Positions 1-6,524 of a DNA stretch of 12,886 bases are shown here, in pieces. Below the pieces are notes generated by a model. It searched no databases and was not told where the DNA came from. It saw only the letters and a program-made list of their open reading frames with translations. The DNA is from Oscillospiraceae bacterium. GTDB lineage: Bacteria > Bacillota > Clostridia > Oscillospirales > CAG-272. Each line of letters starts with the position of its first letter. The stretch's first letter is position 1. The position numbers and the translations under genes were made by a program. The DNA lies in the NCBI GenBank assembly GCA_015065045.1, contig SVRB01000035.1, forward strand, positions 1-12,886. Reading direction: 5' to 3'.

Positions 1-49
1 GGGTGTAGGGAACAAGATTTTTATATTTTTGACTAAAAAATCTACTCAT
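1..49 (-). CDS. hisC: Histidinol-phosphate aminotransferase, N-terminal fragment
   Basis: The first 16 codons of a gene run off the left edge. An ATG at 49-47 opens a frame reading MSRFFSQKYKNLVPYT, which matches the usual start of clostridial HisC proteins (a KY.NL.PY motif just after the start). A GGGAG ribosome binding site (RC of about 56-60) precedes it. The gene begins 17 bases after the hisD stop, so it belongs to the same operon, and HisC acts just before HisD in the pathway: it is the PLP enzyme that makes histidinol phosphate from imidazole-acetol phosphate. No catalytic residue lies in the visible part, so the call rests on the N-terminal motif and the context. Confidence 0.8.
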   Translation of the reverse strand, partial: MSRFFSQKYKNLVPYT

Positions 50-66
50 TTTAATTCTCCCTGGTA

Positions 67-1338
67 TTATTCAAAACGTATTGTTGCGCTTTTTGCATGT
101 GCGGTAAGACCTTCTTTTTCTGCAAAGTATGCAACGTCTTTAGCAACTTTTTTGAGCGCATCTTTTGTGTAATATGTATACTGTGTTTTCTTTATAAAGT
201 CGTCAACAGATAAGGGACTTGAGAATTTTGCAGTTCCGCTTGTCGGAAGTGTATGGTTGGGTCCTGCATAGTAATCGCCAAGACTTTCCGGACAATAACG
301 TCCCATAAATATTGAACCTGCGTGTTTGATCTTATCAAGATAATCAAAGGGATTATCAACACAAAGCTCGAGATGCTCTGGAGCAATTTCGTTTGCTATC
401 TCTATTGCTGAATCAAGTGTATCAGCAACAATAATCTTTCCATTGTTGTCTATCGATTCTCTTGCGATATCTTGTCTTTCGAGCATAGAAAGCTGTTTTT
501 CGATTTCTTCCTGAACCTTAATAGCGAATTCCATAGAATCGGTAACAAGAACAGCGCTTGCGAGCTTATCGTGTTCTGCCTGCGAAAGAAGATCTGCTGC
601 AGTAAATTTAGGGTCTGTATTTGCATCGGAAACAACAAGTATTTCAGAAGGTCCTGCAATCATGTCGATTGATACGTTTCCGAAAACCTGTTTTTTAGCT
701 TCGGCTACGAATGCGTTTCCGGGGCCGACTATTTTGTCTACCTTGGGAATAGATTCTGTTCCGAAAGCTAAAGCTGCGATAGCTTGCGCGCCGCCTACCT
801 TAAATATCTTGTCCACCCCTGCAATTTTAGCCGCAGCCAAAATAACAGGATTGATTTTACCGTTATTAGAGGGGGGAGTTGTAATTACAACTTCCTTTAC
901 ACCTGCTATTTTTGCGGGGATAGAGTCCATAAGGACTGTTGAAGGGTAAGCAGCTGTGCCACCGGGAACGTAAAGACCGGCTCTGTCAACGGGGATGATT
1001 TTCTGTCCGACAACGATACCGTCTTCGTCGTTTATAATAAAGCTGTTTCTCACTTGTTTTTCGTGGAATTTTCTAATGTTTTTTGCAGCCTTTTCAAGTA
1101 TTTCAATAAATTCAGCAGGAACACTCTCAAAAGCTTCGTTAATTTCTTCTTCTGATACCTGAAGTGTTGTTAATTTTGCCTTATCAAACTTTTCGCAGTA
1201 TTCGATAAGTGCCTTGTCTCCGTTTGTCTTAACGTTTTCCAATATTTCAGCAACAATTGATTCAACGTTAAAAGAGGGAACAACGCGTGAAAATATATCT
1301 TTATTTTCTACTTCACCGTATTTTAAAATTCTAATCAT
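67..1338 (-). CDS. hisD: Histidinol dehydrogenase
   Basis: This enzyme oxidises L-histidinol to L-histidine in two NAD-dependent steps, the last reactions of the pathway, in the cytoplasm. The 423-residue product is full length for the family. The four zinc ligands known from E. coli HisD (Q259, H262, D360, H419) have clear counterparts at Q253, H256, D355 and H414. The catalytic Glu-His pair is E321-H322 in the motif IAPEHLEL, and the signature GPNHTLPTSGTA spans 359-370. A glycine-rich stretch PGGTAAYPST lies at 125-134. Its ATG overlaps the hisG stop by four bases (ATGA at 1335-1338), a typical sign of translational coupling. hisC follows 17 bases downstream. All key residues are present and nothing looks damaged. 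Confidence 0.98.
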   Translation of the reverse strand: MIRILKYGEVENKDIFSRVVPSFNVESIVAEILENVKTNGDKALIEYCEKFDKAKLTTLQVSEEEINEAFESVPAEFIEILEKAAKNIRKFHEKQVRNSFIINDEDGIVVGQKIIPVDRAGLYVPGGTAAYPSTVLMDSIPAKIAGVKEVVITTPPSNNGKINPVILAAAKIAGVDKIFKVGGAQAIAALAFGTESIPKVDKIVGPGNAFVAEAKKQVFGNVSIDMIAGPSEILVVSDANTDPKFTAADLLSQAEHDKLASAVLVTDSMEFAIKVQEEIEKQLSMLERQDIARESIDNNGKIIVADTLDSAIEIANEIAPEHLELCVDNPFDYLDKIKHAGSIFMGRYCPESLGDYYAGPNHTLPTSGTAKFSSPLSVDDFIKKTQYTYYTKDALKKVAKDVAYFAEKEGLTAHAKSATIRFE

Positions 1339-1973
1339 TTTTTAGCCTCTATCTGCGCGGAAATTTCGCGTATGATTTTTTCGATTTGAGTATTTTTGAA
1401 TTTAAAGCTTGATTTGTTTGCGATAAGACGTGCGCTGATAGGGAAGATGGTTTCTTTTACTTCGAGATTATTTTCTTTTAAAGTAGTACCTGTTTCCACA
1501 ATATCAACAATAACGTCGGAAAGTCCCAAAATAGGCGCAATTTCAATCGAACCGTTAAGGTGGATCATATCTATTTCGCGGCCCTTAAGCGAATAAAAGT
1601 TTTGAGCTATGTTGGTGAATTTTGTGGCAACTCGAAGTGTTTTTTGTGGATCATCCTTGAATTCCTTCTTAGCAGCCACAGCCATTCTGCATTTTCCTAT
1701 ATCAAGGTCAAGAAGTTCGTACACGTCGGGATTATATTCGAGAAGTATATCTTTTCCTGCAACCCCGATGTCAGCAGCGCCTCTTTCAACGTATACAGCG
1801 GAGTCGGAGGGTTTAACCCAGAAATAGCGAACACATAATTCTTCGTTTTCGAAGATAAGTTTTCTGTTATTTTCTTTTATAGAGGGGCATTCAAAACCTG
1901 CTTTTTCAAACATTTCATATACTTTTTCGCCGAGTCTGCCCTTAGGTAAAGCAATATTAAGCATGGTTTTCAA
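1335..1973 (-). CDS. hisG: ATP phosphoribosyltransferase, short-form catalytic subunit
   Basis: HisG joins PRPP to ATP, the committed first step of histidine synthesis. At 212 residues it is the short form, which lacks the C-terminal histidine-sensing domain of the long form and needs HisZ to be active; hisZ lies directly upstream. The N-terminal motif ALPKGRLGEK is at 8-17, and the PRPP-binding segment DIVETGTTLKEN is at 157-168. The start is not settled. TTG at 1973-1971 sits five bases after a GGTGAT ribosome binding site (RC of 1979-1984). The ATG three codons later, at 1964-1962, aligns with the shorter start common in the family but is badly spaced from that site. Either start lies inside the 3' end of hisZ (17 or 8 bases overlap), suggesting coupled translation. 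Confidence 0.97.
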   Translation of the reverse strand: MKTMLNIALPKGRLGEKVYEMFEKAGFECPSIKENNRKLIFENEELCVRYFWVKPSDSAVYVERGAADIGVAGKDILLEYNPDVYELLDLDIGKCRMAVAAKKEFKDDPQKTLRVATKFTNIAQNFYSLKGREIDMIHLNGSIEIAPILGLSDVIVDIVETGTTLKENNLEVKETIFPISARLIANKSSFKFKNTQIEKIIREISAQIEAKK

Positions 1974-3084
1974 TGATTATCACCCCTTTATCGTTTAATT
2001 TGAGAAGCTGTTTGTATTTTACGTCAGCGGGAACGCTTTTTTGTGCCATAACACTCTTGCCGTTTTCTGTCAGCATCTTTATTGTATCGTTGAGAGAATT
2101 GAGATCATCTCCGTCTTTATAGAGAATGATCGTGTCTATGTCAAAGATCTTATCTGTTTCGTTGAATCTTTCGAGCATATCGAGATATACAGCAAAGCCG
2201 ATAGCTCTTGATTTCTTGCCCATTTTCTTCATAAGCTTGTCGTATTGTCCACCCGACAAAACACCTGTCGGAATGTTATTTATAAAGCCCTTAAATACGA
2301 TTCCGTTATAATAGCTCATATCGTTGATTACTGAGAAGTCTATTCTCACGCGGCTTCCGTATCCATTATTTTCAAGTGCTACGATGATCGTTTTAAGAAG
2401 TTCAATATTTTCTTTTTTGGTATAAGGAGCAATATCTTCTTCGAGTGTTTTTATAACCTTATTGGGTTCACCGTAGGTTAAAACAAGCTTCTTGAGAATA
2501 TTGCATTTATCTTCGGGGATGTTTTCGGAATTGCAAATGTTTGCGATTTCGTGAGTATTTTTTTCGCTTACACATTTAAGGATATTCTTTTTGTTTTCTG
2601 CAGATATACCGATGTTATCGATAACGTCTGAAAGTATATCGAGATCTGATATATCAAGAACGCAATCATCCGAAATGCTTATAAGGCTTTCTGCTGCGAG
2701 CATAAGCACTTCGTAAATGTTATAAGCATCAATTTCACCGATACATTCAAGACCTGATTGCATGATTTCTTTGTATGAATGAGATCCCTTTGAAATGCGG
2801 TAAACGTTTTCGTTGTAGTAAACCTTATTGACGTAATTTCCGGTATCCTTTGTGTTTTTGATGATTGAGAGGGTAACGTCAGGCTTAAGAGCAAGGAGCT
2901 TACCGTTGGTGTCTGTAAAAGTAATTATACTGTCAGAAACCAAAAAGTCCTTGTTTCTTACATAGAGGTCGTACTCCTCGAATTTACTCATTTTATATTG
3001 TGAATAGCCGTATTTTCCGTATAATTGACGGAGCTTAAATATGGCTATTTCTTCGTTTTTTAAGACGTTTGTTTTTATATCCAT
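1957..3084 (-). CDS. hisZ: ATP phosphoribosyltransferase regulatory subunit
   Basis: HisZ is a paralogue of the catalytic domain of histidyl-tRNA synthetase. It forms a hetero-octamer with short HisG and carries the histidine feedback response; it does not charge tRNA. The 375-residue protein keeps HisRS-like landmarks: LKPDVT at 66-71, a motif-2-like VYYNENVYRISKGSHSYKE at 88-106, YYNGIVFKGF at 258-267, and a motif-3-like SGGQYDKL...RAIGFAVYLDML at 277-304. Only about 70 residues follow motif 3. A genuine HisRS would be longer and would keep the histidine-specific loops, and the neighbouring short hisG also argues for HisZ. The gene starts one base after the yerC stop with an AAAGG site eight bases upstream, and runs into hisG. 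Confidence 0.95.
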   Translation of the reverse strand: MDIKTNVLKNEEIAIFKLRQLYGKYGYSQYKMSKFEEYDLYVRNKDFLVSDSIITFTDTNGKLLALKPDVTLSIIKNTKDTGNYVNKVYYNENVYRISKGSHSYKEIMQSGLECIGEIDAYNIYEVLMLAAESLISISDDCVLDISDLDILSDVIDNIGISAENKKNILKCVSEKNTHEIANICNSENIPEDKCNILKKLVLTYGEPNKVIKTLEEDIAPYTKKENIELLKTIIVALENNGYGSRVRIDFSVINDMSYYNGIVFKGFINNIPTGVLSGGQYDKLMKKMGKKSRAIGFAVYLDMLERFNETDKIFDIDTIILYKDGDDLNSLNDTIKMLTENGKSVMAQKSVPADVKYKQLLKLNDKGVIIIENHA

Positions 3085-3085
3085 T

Positions 3086-3385
3086 TTAGTTGCCTTTCTT
3101 TTCGGAGTATTTTTTGATTGCAGCCTTATATCCGCCGCTGCCGTAGTTCAAGCACTTGTTTACACGGCTGATGGTCGCTGTGCTTACGCCTGTTTCTGAC
3201 AGGACCTCCTGATAGCTTTTGCCGTTGTTAAGCAAAAAAGCAACCTCGAGTCTTTGTGACATATCTTGAATTTCTTTGATAGTACAAATGTCTTCAAAAA
3301 AGTGTCTGCATTCCTCGGGCGTTTCAAGATTAAGAATTATATCAAAAAATTTTTCAGTTAGTTCGTTGTGGATATTTTTCATCAT
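3086..3385 (-). CDS. yerC: TrpR-like YerC/YecD family regulator, candidate his repressor
   Basis: This is a small all-helical DNA-binding protein of the Trp-repressor superfamily, YerC/YecD branch. A helix-turn-helix is visible at about residues 55-80 (SYQEVLSETGVSTATISRVNK), followed by the LNYGSGGY segment typical of the branch. It is the first gene of the his transcript, one base before hisZ. From memory, comparative genomics has proposed TrpR-family regulators of histidine genes ('HisR') in Gram-positive bacteria; the placement fits autoregulated control of the operon, but the ligand is not known from the sequence. Start choice: a GTG at 3391-3389 lies inside the ribosome binding site AAAGGTGAT and is unlikely. 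ATG at 3385 (five bases from AAAGG) is used here; ATG at 3382 (eight bases) is equally possible. Length is 98-99 residues, normal for the family. Confidence 0.9.
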   Translation of the reverse strand: MMKNIHNELTEKFFDIILNLETPEECRHFFEDICTIKEIQDMSQRLEVAFLLNNGKSYQEVLSETGVSTATISRVNKCLNYGSGGYKAAIKKYSEKKGN

Positions 3386-3432
3386 AATCACCTTTTTATA
3401 TTATCGTTTCTATAATAACAAGAACATGGAAT

Positions 3433-3461
3433 AGTTTAACACACTAAAGTGATAAAGTCAA
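3433..3461 (-). promoter_or_regulatory. Sigma-A-like promoter of the yerC-his operon with overlapping inverted repeats
   Basis: On the minus strand a -35 box TTGACT (3456-3461) and a -10 box TAAACT (3433-3438) are separated by exactly 17 bases. A start near 3426 would leave a leader of about 40 bases, too short for a T-box or attenuator. Two overlapping dyads lie across the spacer and -10 box: CACTAAAGTG at 3442-3451 (four perfect pairs around a 2-base centre) and TAGTTTAACACACTA at 3432-3446 (outer arms TAGT/ACTA). The position is right for an operator of the repressor encoded by the first gene. Promoter geometry is seen directly; the operator role is inference. Confidence 0.7.
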
Positions 3462-3518
3462 TAGTTTTTACGCATTATTTTTGCTTAAAAATATAAATTA
3501 TACATTATGAATATATTT

Positions 3519-3571
3519 AAAAAGAAATCAGACGTATTATTGCATAAATAGGCAAAAAATACGTCTGATTT
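3519..3571 (-). terminator. Terminator after the four-helix membrane protein gene
   Basis: A perfect 14-bp inverted repeat, AAATCAGACGTATT (3525-3538) and its complement (3558-3571), is followed on the minus strand by a run of five T (3523-3519). The loop is 19 bases. It lies 25 bases past the stop at 3597 and upstream of the yerC promoter, so it insulates the his operon from its neighbour. Confidence 0.8.
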
Positions 3572-3596
3572 TGCTTGTATTAACTTGGTGTTTTTA

Positions 3597-4004
3597 TTAC
3601 TGCGCGTTTTTTATTACGTAGCAGAGAACAAAAACAACTGCTATTATCATTACTACAAAGAAAGCTATTGCAGTACCAAAAATTATCGAACTTAAAAGGG
3701 AAGCGGTAAGGGTTGTCGAGAGACCTATAACAGAGAGGATATAGCTTCCGATGGTTCCGAATAAAAGATATCTGAAATAATTTCTACCGGTTTGAGATAT
3801 TTGACTTCTTTGAGTTCTAAAAATAAAATAAAGCGCAATAAATCCAAGGATTATAACACTTGTTACAAGTTCGATTCTAAGCAATAGTGCAGCATTAGTG
3901 AAAAAGTCGGGCCATATAATTCCTGAAACAATTCCTATTATTATTGCAAAGAGAGTTGCTAAAGCTATTTTGATATAAACGTTATTGTTGTTTGTTGGAC
4001 ACAT
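3597..4004 (-). CDS. Unrecognised four-helix integral membrane protein
   Basis: I do not recognise this 135-residue protein. It starts with a short polar segment (CPTNNNN) and has four hydrophobic stretches long enough to cross the membrane: about 10-31, 39-63, 76-96 and 103-131. A basic loop (RTQRSQISQTGRNYFR) lies between the second and third, so that loop is probably cytoplasmic. There is no signal-peptidase site, no catalytic motif and no transporter signature. An excellent ribosome binding site, AAAGGAGGT, lies upstream of the ATG, so the gene is clearly meant to be translated. It is a single-gene unit: the tpiA terminator lies upstream and its own terminator downstream, so the neighbours give no functional clue. 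Confidence 0.85.
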   Translation of the reverse strand: MCPTNNNNVYIKIALATLFAIIIGIVSGIIWPDFFTNAALLLRIELVTSVIILGFIALYFIFRTQRSQISQTGRNYFRYLLFGTIGSYILSVIGLSTTLTASLLSSIIFGTAIAFFVVMIIAVVFVLCYVIKNAQ

Positions 4005-4030
4005 TTTTTGTTTACCTCCTTTCTTTTTGT

Positions 4031-4050
4031 ACTCAATATATAATATGAGT
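4031..4050. repeat. 20-bp imperfect palindrome in the promoter/leader of the membrane protein gene
   Basis: ACTCAATATATAATATGAGT has perfect 5-base outer arms (ACTCA/TGAGT) and seven of ten possible pairs. It contains TATTAT/TATATT boxes on the minus strand that could serve as a -10, but no convincing -35 is visible 16-18 bases upstream. It could be an operator covering the promoter, or a chance AT-rich palindrome. No promoter is called here. Confidence 0.4.
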
Positions 4051-4070
4051 TATGGTGTGTTTTAGATAAT

Positions 4071-4102
4071 AAAAAAACACACTCGCACAATACGAGTGTG
4101 TT
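4071..4102 (-). terminator. Terminator of the pgk-tpiA operon
   Basis: A 10-bp perfect stem, AACACACTCG (4076-4085) with CGAGTGTGTT (4093-4102), has a 7-base loop. On the minus strand the stem runs into seven T. It lies 20 bases after the tpiA stop. Confidence 0.9.
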
Positions 4103-4121
4103 AGTTTGTTTTAGATATAAA

Positions 4122-4889
4122 TTACTGTGCGTTACCAACGATAACAGCAAAATCAGCAGCTTTAAGAGATGCGCCGCCGATAAGTCCGCCGTCAACGTTA
4201 ACCTTTGAAAGAAGTTCAGCAGAGTTTGCAGCGTTCATAGAACCGCCGTACTGGATTGTTGTTGCTTCAGCAACGTTGTTGCCGTACTTAGCAGCGAGAA
4301 CATTACGGATGATTCCGCAAACTTCGTCAGCCTGTTCAGCAGTTGCAACCTTACCTGTACCGATAGCCCAAACAGGTTCGTAAGCAATGATAACGTTCTT
4401 CATCATTTCTTCATCAACGTTGAGAAGAGCGATCTTTGTCTGCATAGAAACTACTTCAGCAGTGATATCCTGTTCGCGTTCTTCGAGAACTTCACCTACA
4501 CAGAGGATAACCTTAAGGCCTGCCTTAAGAGCTGCCAATGTGCGCTGGTTAACAGTCTTATCTGTTTCACCGAAGTACTGTCTGCGTTCGCTGTGACCGA
4601 TTATAACGTATTCAGCGCCAATTTCGAGGAGCATATCTGCTGCGATCTCACCTGTGAAAGCGCCTTTTTCTTCAAAGTGAACGTTCTGAGCACCGATCTT
4701 GATATTTGAGCCCTTAGCTGCTTCAACAGCTGTTGCGATATCAACGAAGGGAACGCAGAGAATAGTTGTGCAGTTGTCTTTACCTGAAACGAGGGGCTTA
4801 AGCTCTTCAATTACAGCCTTAGCCTTAGAGGGAGTAAGGTTCATTTTCCAGTTACCAGCGATAACTGTGTTTCTTGTCTGTCTGTTCAT
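4122..4889 (-). CDS. tpiA: Triosephosphate isomerase
   Basis: This enzyme interconverts dihydroxyacetone phosphate and glyceraldehyde 3-phosphate in glycolysis, as a cytoplasmic (beta/alpha)8-barrel dimer. At 255 residues it is normal length. The active-site residues are visible: N13 and K15 in AGNWKMN, the electrophilic H99 in IIGHSERR, and the catalytic base E171 in AYEPVWAIGTGK. The flexible loop that closes over the substrate is at about 173-183, and the phosphate-binding segments are QYGGSMNAAN (213-222) and GGLIGGAS (234-241). The ATG at 4889 has an AAGG site eight bases upstream. The gene follows pgk by 23 bases with no terminator or clear promoter between them, so both are read from the pgk promoter. 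Confidence 0.98.
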   Translation of the reverse strand: MNRQTRNTVIAGNWKMNLTPSKAKAVIEELKPLVSGKDNCTTILCVPFVDIATAVEAAKGSNIKIGAQNVHFEEKGAFTGEIAADMLLEIGAEYVIIGHSERRQYFGETDKTVNQRTLAALKAGLKVILCVGEVLEEREQDITAEVVSMQTKIALLNVDEEMMKNVIIAYEPVWAIGTGKVATAEQADEVCGIIRNVLAAKYGNNVAEATTIQYGGSMNAANSAELLSKVNVDGGLIGGASLKAADFAVIVGNAQ

Positions 4890-4912
4890 TTTATTTACCT
4901 TCTGTATATAAA

Positions 4913-6214
4913 TTATTTGTCGTTAAGGCATGAAATACCGGGAAGATCCTTGCCTTCGAGGAATTCGAGAGATGCTCCGCCACCTGTAGAGATGTGTGTC
5001 ATCTTATCAGCAAATCCGAGCTGTTCGATTGCTGCAGCAGAGTCACCGCCGCCGATGATAGAGATAGCGCCGCTTTCAGCAACAGCAGTTGCAACAGCCT
5101 TTGTACCACCTGCGAAGATTTCCCATTCAAATACGCCCATAGGACCGTTCCAGATAACTGTTCCTGCGCTCTTGATTGCGTCAGCAAAGAGTTTTTCTGT
5201 TTCAGGACCAATGTCGAGACCCATATAACCTGCAGGAATATCATCAGAGTTTACAACGAGAACGTTGCAGTCTTCAGCGAACTTGTCGCCTGCGCGGTTA
5301 TCGAGGGGAAGAAGGAACTTAACGCCCTTAGCTTCAGCCTTCTTGATAAGTTCGAGAGCGAGCTCGAGCTTGTCTTCTTCAAATTTAGAATCAGCGATCT
5401 CGTGTCCGAGAGCCTTGTTGAATGTGTATGCCATAGCACCGCCGATGATGAGTGTATCAACCTTGTTGATGAGGTTTTCGATAACACCGATCTTATCAGA
5501 AACCTTAGCGCCGCCGAGAATAGCAACAAAAGGACGCTTAGGATCAGAAAGAGCGCCGCCCATTACAGAAATTTCCTTCTGAATGAGGTAACCGCATACA
5601 GCGGGCATTTCGGGGCAGTACTGAGCAATACCTGCTGTTGTAGCGTGAGCTCTGTGAGCAGTACCGAATGCGTCGTTTACGTAAACGTCAGCCATAGAAG
5701 CGAGCTTCTTTGCGAAGTTTTCTTCGTTCTTTTCTTCTTCTTCGTGGAAACGAACGTTTTCGAGAAGGAGAACTTCACCGGCCTTAAGAGCCTGAGCCTT
5801 AGCCATAGCATCTTCGCCGATAACGTCCTTTGCCATGATAACTTCTTTACCGAGGAGCTCGGAAATTCTCTTTGCTACGGGAGCGAGAGAAAGCTTTGTA
5901 ATGTCATCCTTTGCTTTTTCAAGAACCTTAGCTGCAGCAGCTTCTCTTTCTTCTTCGGGAAGTGCTTCGATTTTTTTCTTGTCTTTCTTGTTGAGCTTAA
6001 GTGTTTCGTTCAAAACGTTGTGGGGGCGTCCCATGTGTGAGCAGAGAATAACTGCTGCACCGTTGTCAAGAAGGTACTTAATTGTGGGCAATGCTCCTAC
6101 AATTCTCTTGTCATCGGTGATAACTCCGTCCTGCATAGGAACGTTGAAATCGCATCTTGCAATAACTTTCTTGCCTGCAACAGCGATATCTTCAATAGAT
6201 TTCTTGTTGTACAT
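4913..6214 (-). CDS. pgk: Phosphoglycerate kinase with an extra charged segment in the N-terminal domain
   Basis: Pgk transfers phosphate from 1,3-bisphosphoglycerate to ADP, making ATP in lower glycolysis. Landmarks, numbered from the first of two tandem ATGs: RCDFNVP (21-27, the catalytic arginine is R21), SHMGRP (60-65), NDAFGTAHRAHAT (181-193), GGAKVSDKI (235-243), NGPMGVFE (357-364), GGGDSAAA (389-396), STGGGASLEFLEG (410-422). The chain is about 433 residues against a usual 390-400. The excess is a lysine- and glutamate-rich, probably helical stretch at about 68-108, between the SHMGRP motif and the KLSLAPVAKR segment. Two ATGs occur in tandem (6217 and 6214). A GAGGTGA ribosome binding site lies only four bases from the first and seven from the second, so 6214 is preferred. 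Confidence 0.97.
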   Translation of the reverse strand: MYNKKSIEDIAVAGKKVIARCDFNVPMQDGVITDDKRIVGALPTIKYLLDNGAAVILCSHMGRPHNVLNETLKLNKKDKKKIEALPEEEREAAAAKVLEKAKDDITKLSLAPVAKRISELLGKEVIMAKDVIGEDAMAKAQALKAGEVLLLENVRFHEEEEKNEENFAKKLASMADVYVNDAFGTAHRAHATTAGIAQYCPEMPAVCGYLIQKEISVMGGALSDPKRPFVAILGGAKVSDKIGVIENLINKVDTLIIGGAMAYTFNKALGHEIADSKFEEDKLELALELIKKAEAKGVKFLLPLDNRAGDKFAEDCNVLVVNSDDIPAGYMGLDIGPETEKLFADAIKSAGTVIWNGPMGVFEWEIFAGGTKAVATAVAESGAISIIGGGDSAAAIEQLGFADKMTHISTGGGASLEFLEGKDLPGISCLNDK

Positions 6215-6255
6215 CATTTCACCTCAAAAAATATTTTTAAATTTTTATTATTCAT
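6214..6255 (-). CDS. Possible 13-residue leader ORF overlapping the pgk start
   Basis: In the predicted pgk leader an ATG at 6255-6253 opens a frame reading MNNKNLKIFFEVK. Its TGA stop (6216-6214) lies across the two tandem pgk ATGs. An AGGTGA sequence sits 11 bases before the ATG, which is longer than ideal. The coding strand is nearly all A and T, so the ORF could be chance. If translated, the stop-start overlap would allow ribosomes to reinitiate at pgk. Confidence 0.25.
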   Translation of the reverse strand: MNNKNLKIFFEVK

Positions 6256-6317
6256 TTTTTGTATGCTCACCTGACTGATATAACTAAAACCGATCAGATC
6301 GCATTTCAATCACAGAT

Positions 6318-6346
6318 ATTATATCATATCCAATATAATTTTACAA
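6318..6346 (-). promoter_or_regulatory. Sigma-A-like promoter of pgk-tpiA
   Basis: On the minus strand the -35 box TTGTAA (6341-6346) and the perfect -10 box TATAAT (6318-6323) are 17 bases apart, and TGA directly before the -10 makes it an extended -10. The predicted start near 6311 gives a leader of about 95 bases before the pgk ATG. Confidence 0.75.
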
Positions 6347-6436
6347 CATTTTTTTGTTAATTTACCAAAAAAATACTTAATTTACGTGATTGTTCTTTTA
6401 TAGTCCGGAAATATGTCAAAAAATAAGTATAAATAA

Positions 6437-6465
6437 TTGACTAAAAAAAGTGTGTGTGATATAAT
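6437..6465 (+). promoter_or_regulatory. Near-consensus sigma-A promoter of the SPFH-ahcY operon
   Basis: TTGACT (6437-6442) and TATAAT (6460-6465) are separated by exactly 17 bases, with an extended -10 TGA just before TATAAT. Five of six -35 bases and all -10 bases match consensus. Transcription would start near 6472, about 53 bases before the ATG. This should be a strong, vegetative promoter. Confidence 0.9.
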
Positions 6466-6524
6466 TGTTGAAAAGATTCGAGGAGTTTTCTCGATAAATT
6501 TTCATTCTAAAGGAGAATATAGAA

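Larger units (their letters stand above)
6218..6524. other. Divergent intergenic region between pgk and the SPFH gene
   Basis: This 307-base AT-rich gap separates two divergent units. It holds a promoter for each direction (6318-6346 minus, 6437-6465 plus), a perfect 11-base palindrome CGATCAGATCG at 6291-6301 about 10-20 bases inside the predicted pgk leader, a possible 13-codon ORF ending on the pgk start, and a short stem (TCGAG/CTCGA, 6478-6494) at the start of the SPFH leader. I see nothing else coding in it. Confidence 0.75.

Noticed and set aside
3389..3391. GTG as the start of yerC
   Set aside because: It lies within the ribosome binding site AAAGGTGAT, so initiation there is unlikely; the ATGs at 3385 or 3382 are better placed.
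3392..3432. T-box or histidine attenuator upstream of the his operon
   Set aside because: The predicted leader is only about 40 bases, with no stem, terminator or histidine-codon leader peptide.
4994..6040. Long plus-strand ORF (348 codons) opposite pgk
   Set aside because: It lies wholly antisense to a fully motif-supported pgk. Its serine-, cysteine- and phenylalanine-rich product is what the complement of biased codons gives, and it has no ribosome binding site worth noting.
6354..6360. TTGTTAA resembling half of a Rex operator near the pgk promoter
   Set aside because: The second half-site (TTAACAA at the right distance) is missing, and the region is AT-rich enough to yield such a heptamer by chance.
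6466..6524. SAM or SAH riboswitch ahead of the SPFH-ahcY operon
   Set aside because: The leader is about 53 bases with a single 5-bp stem; too short and without the conserved core of either class.
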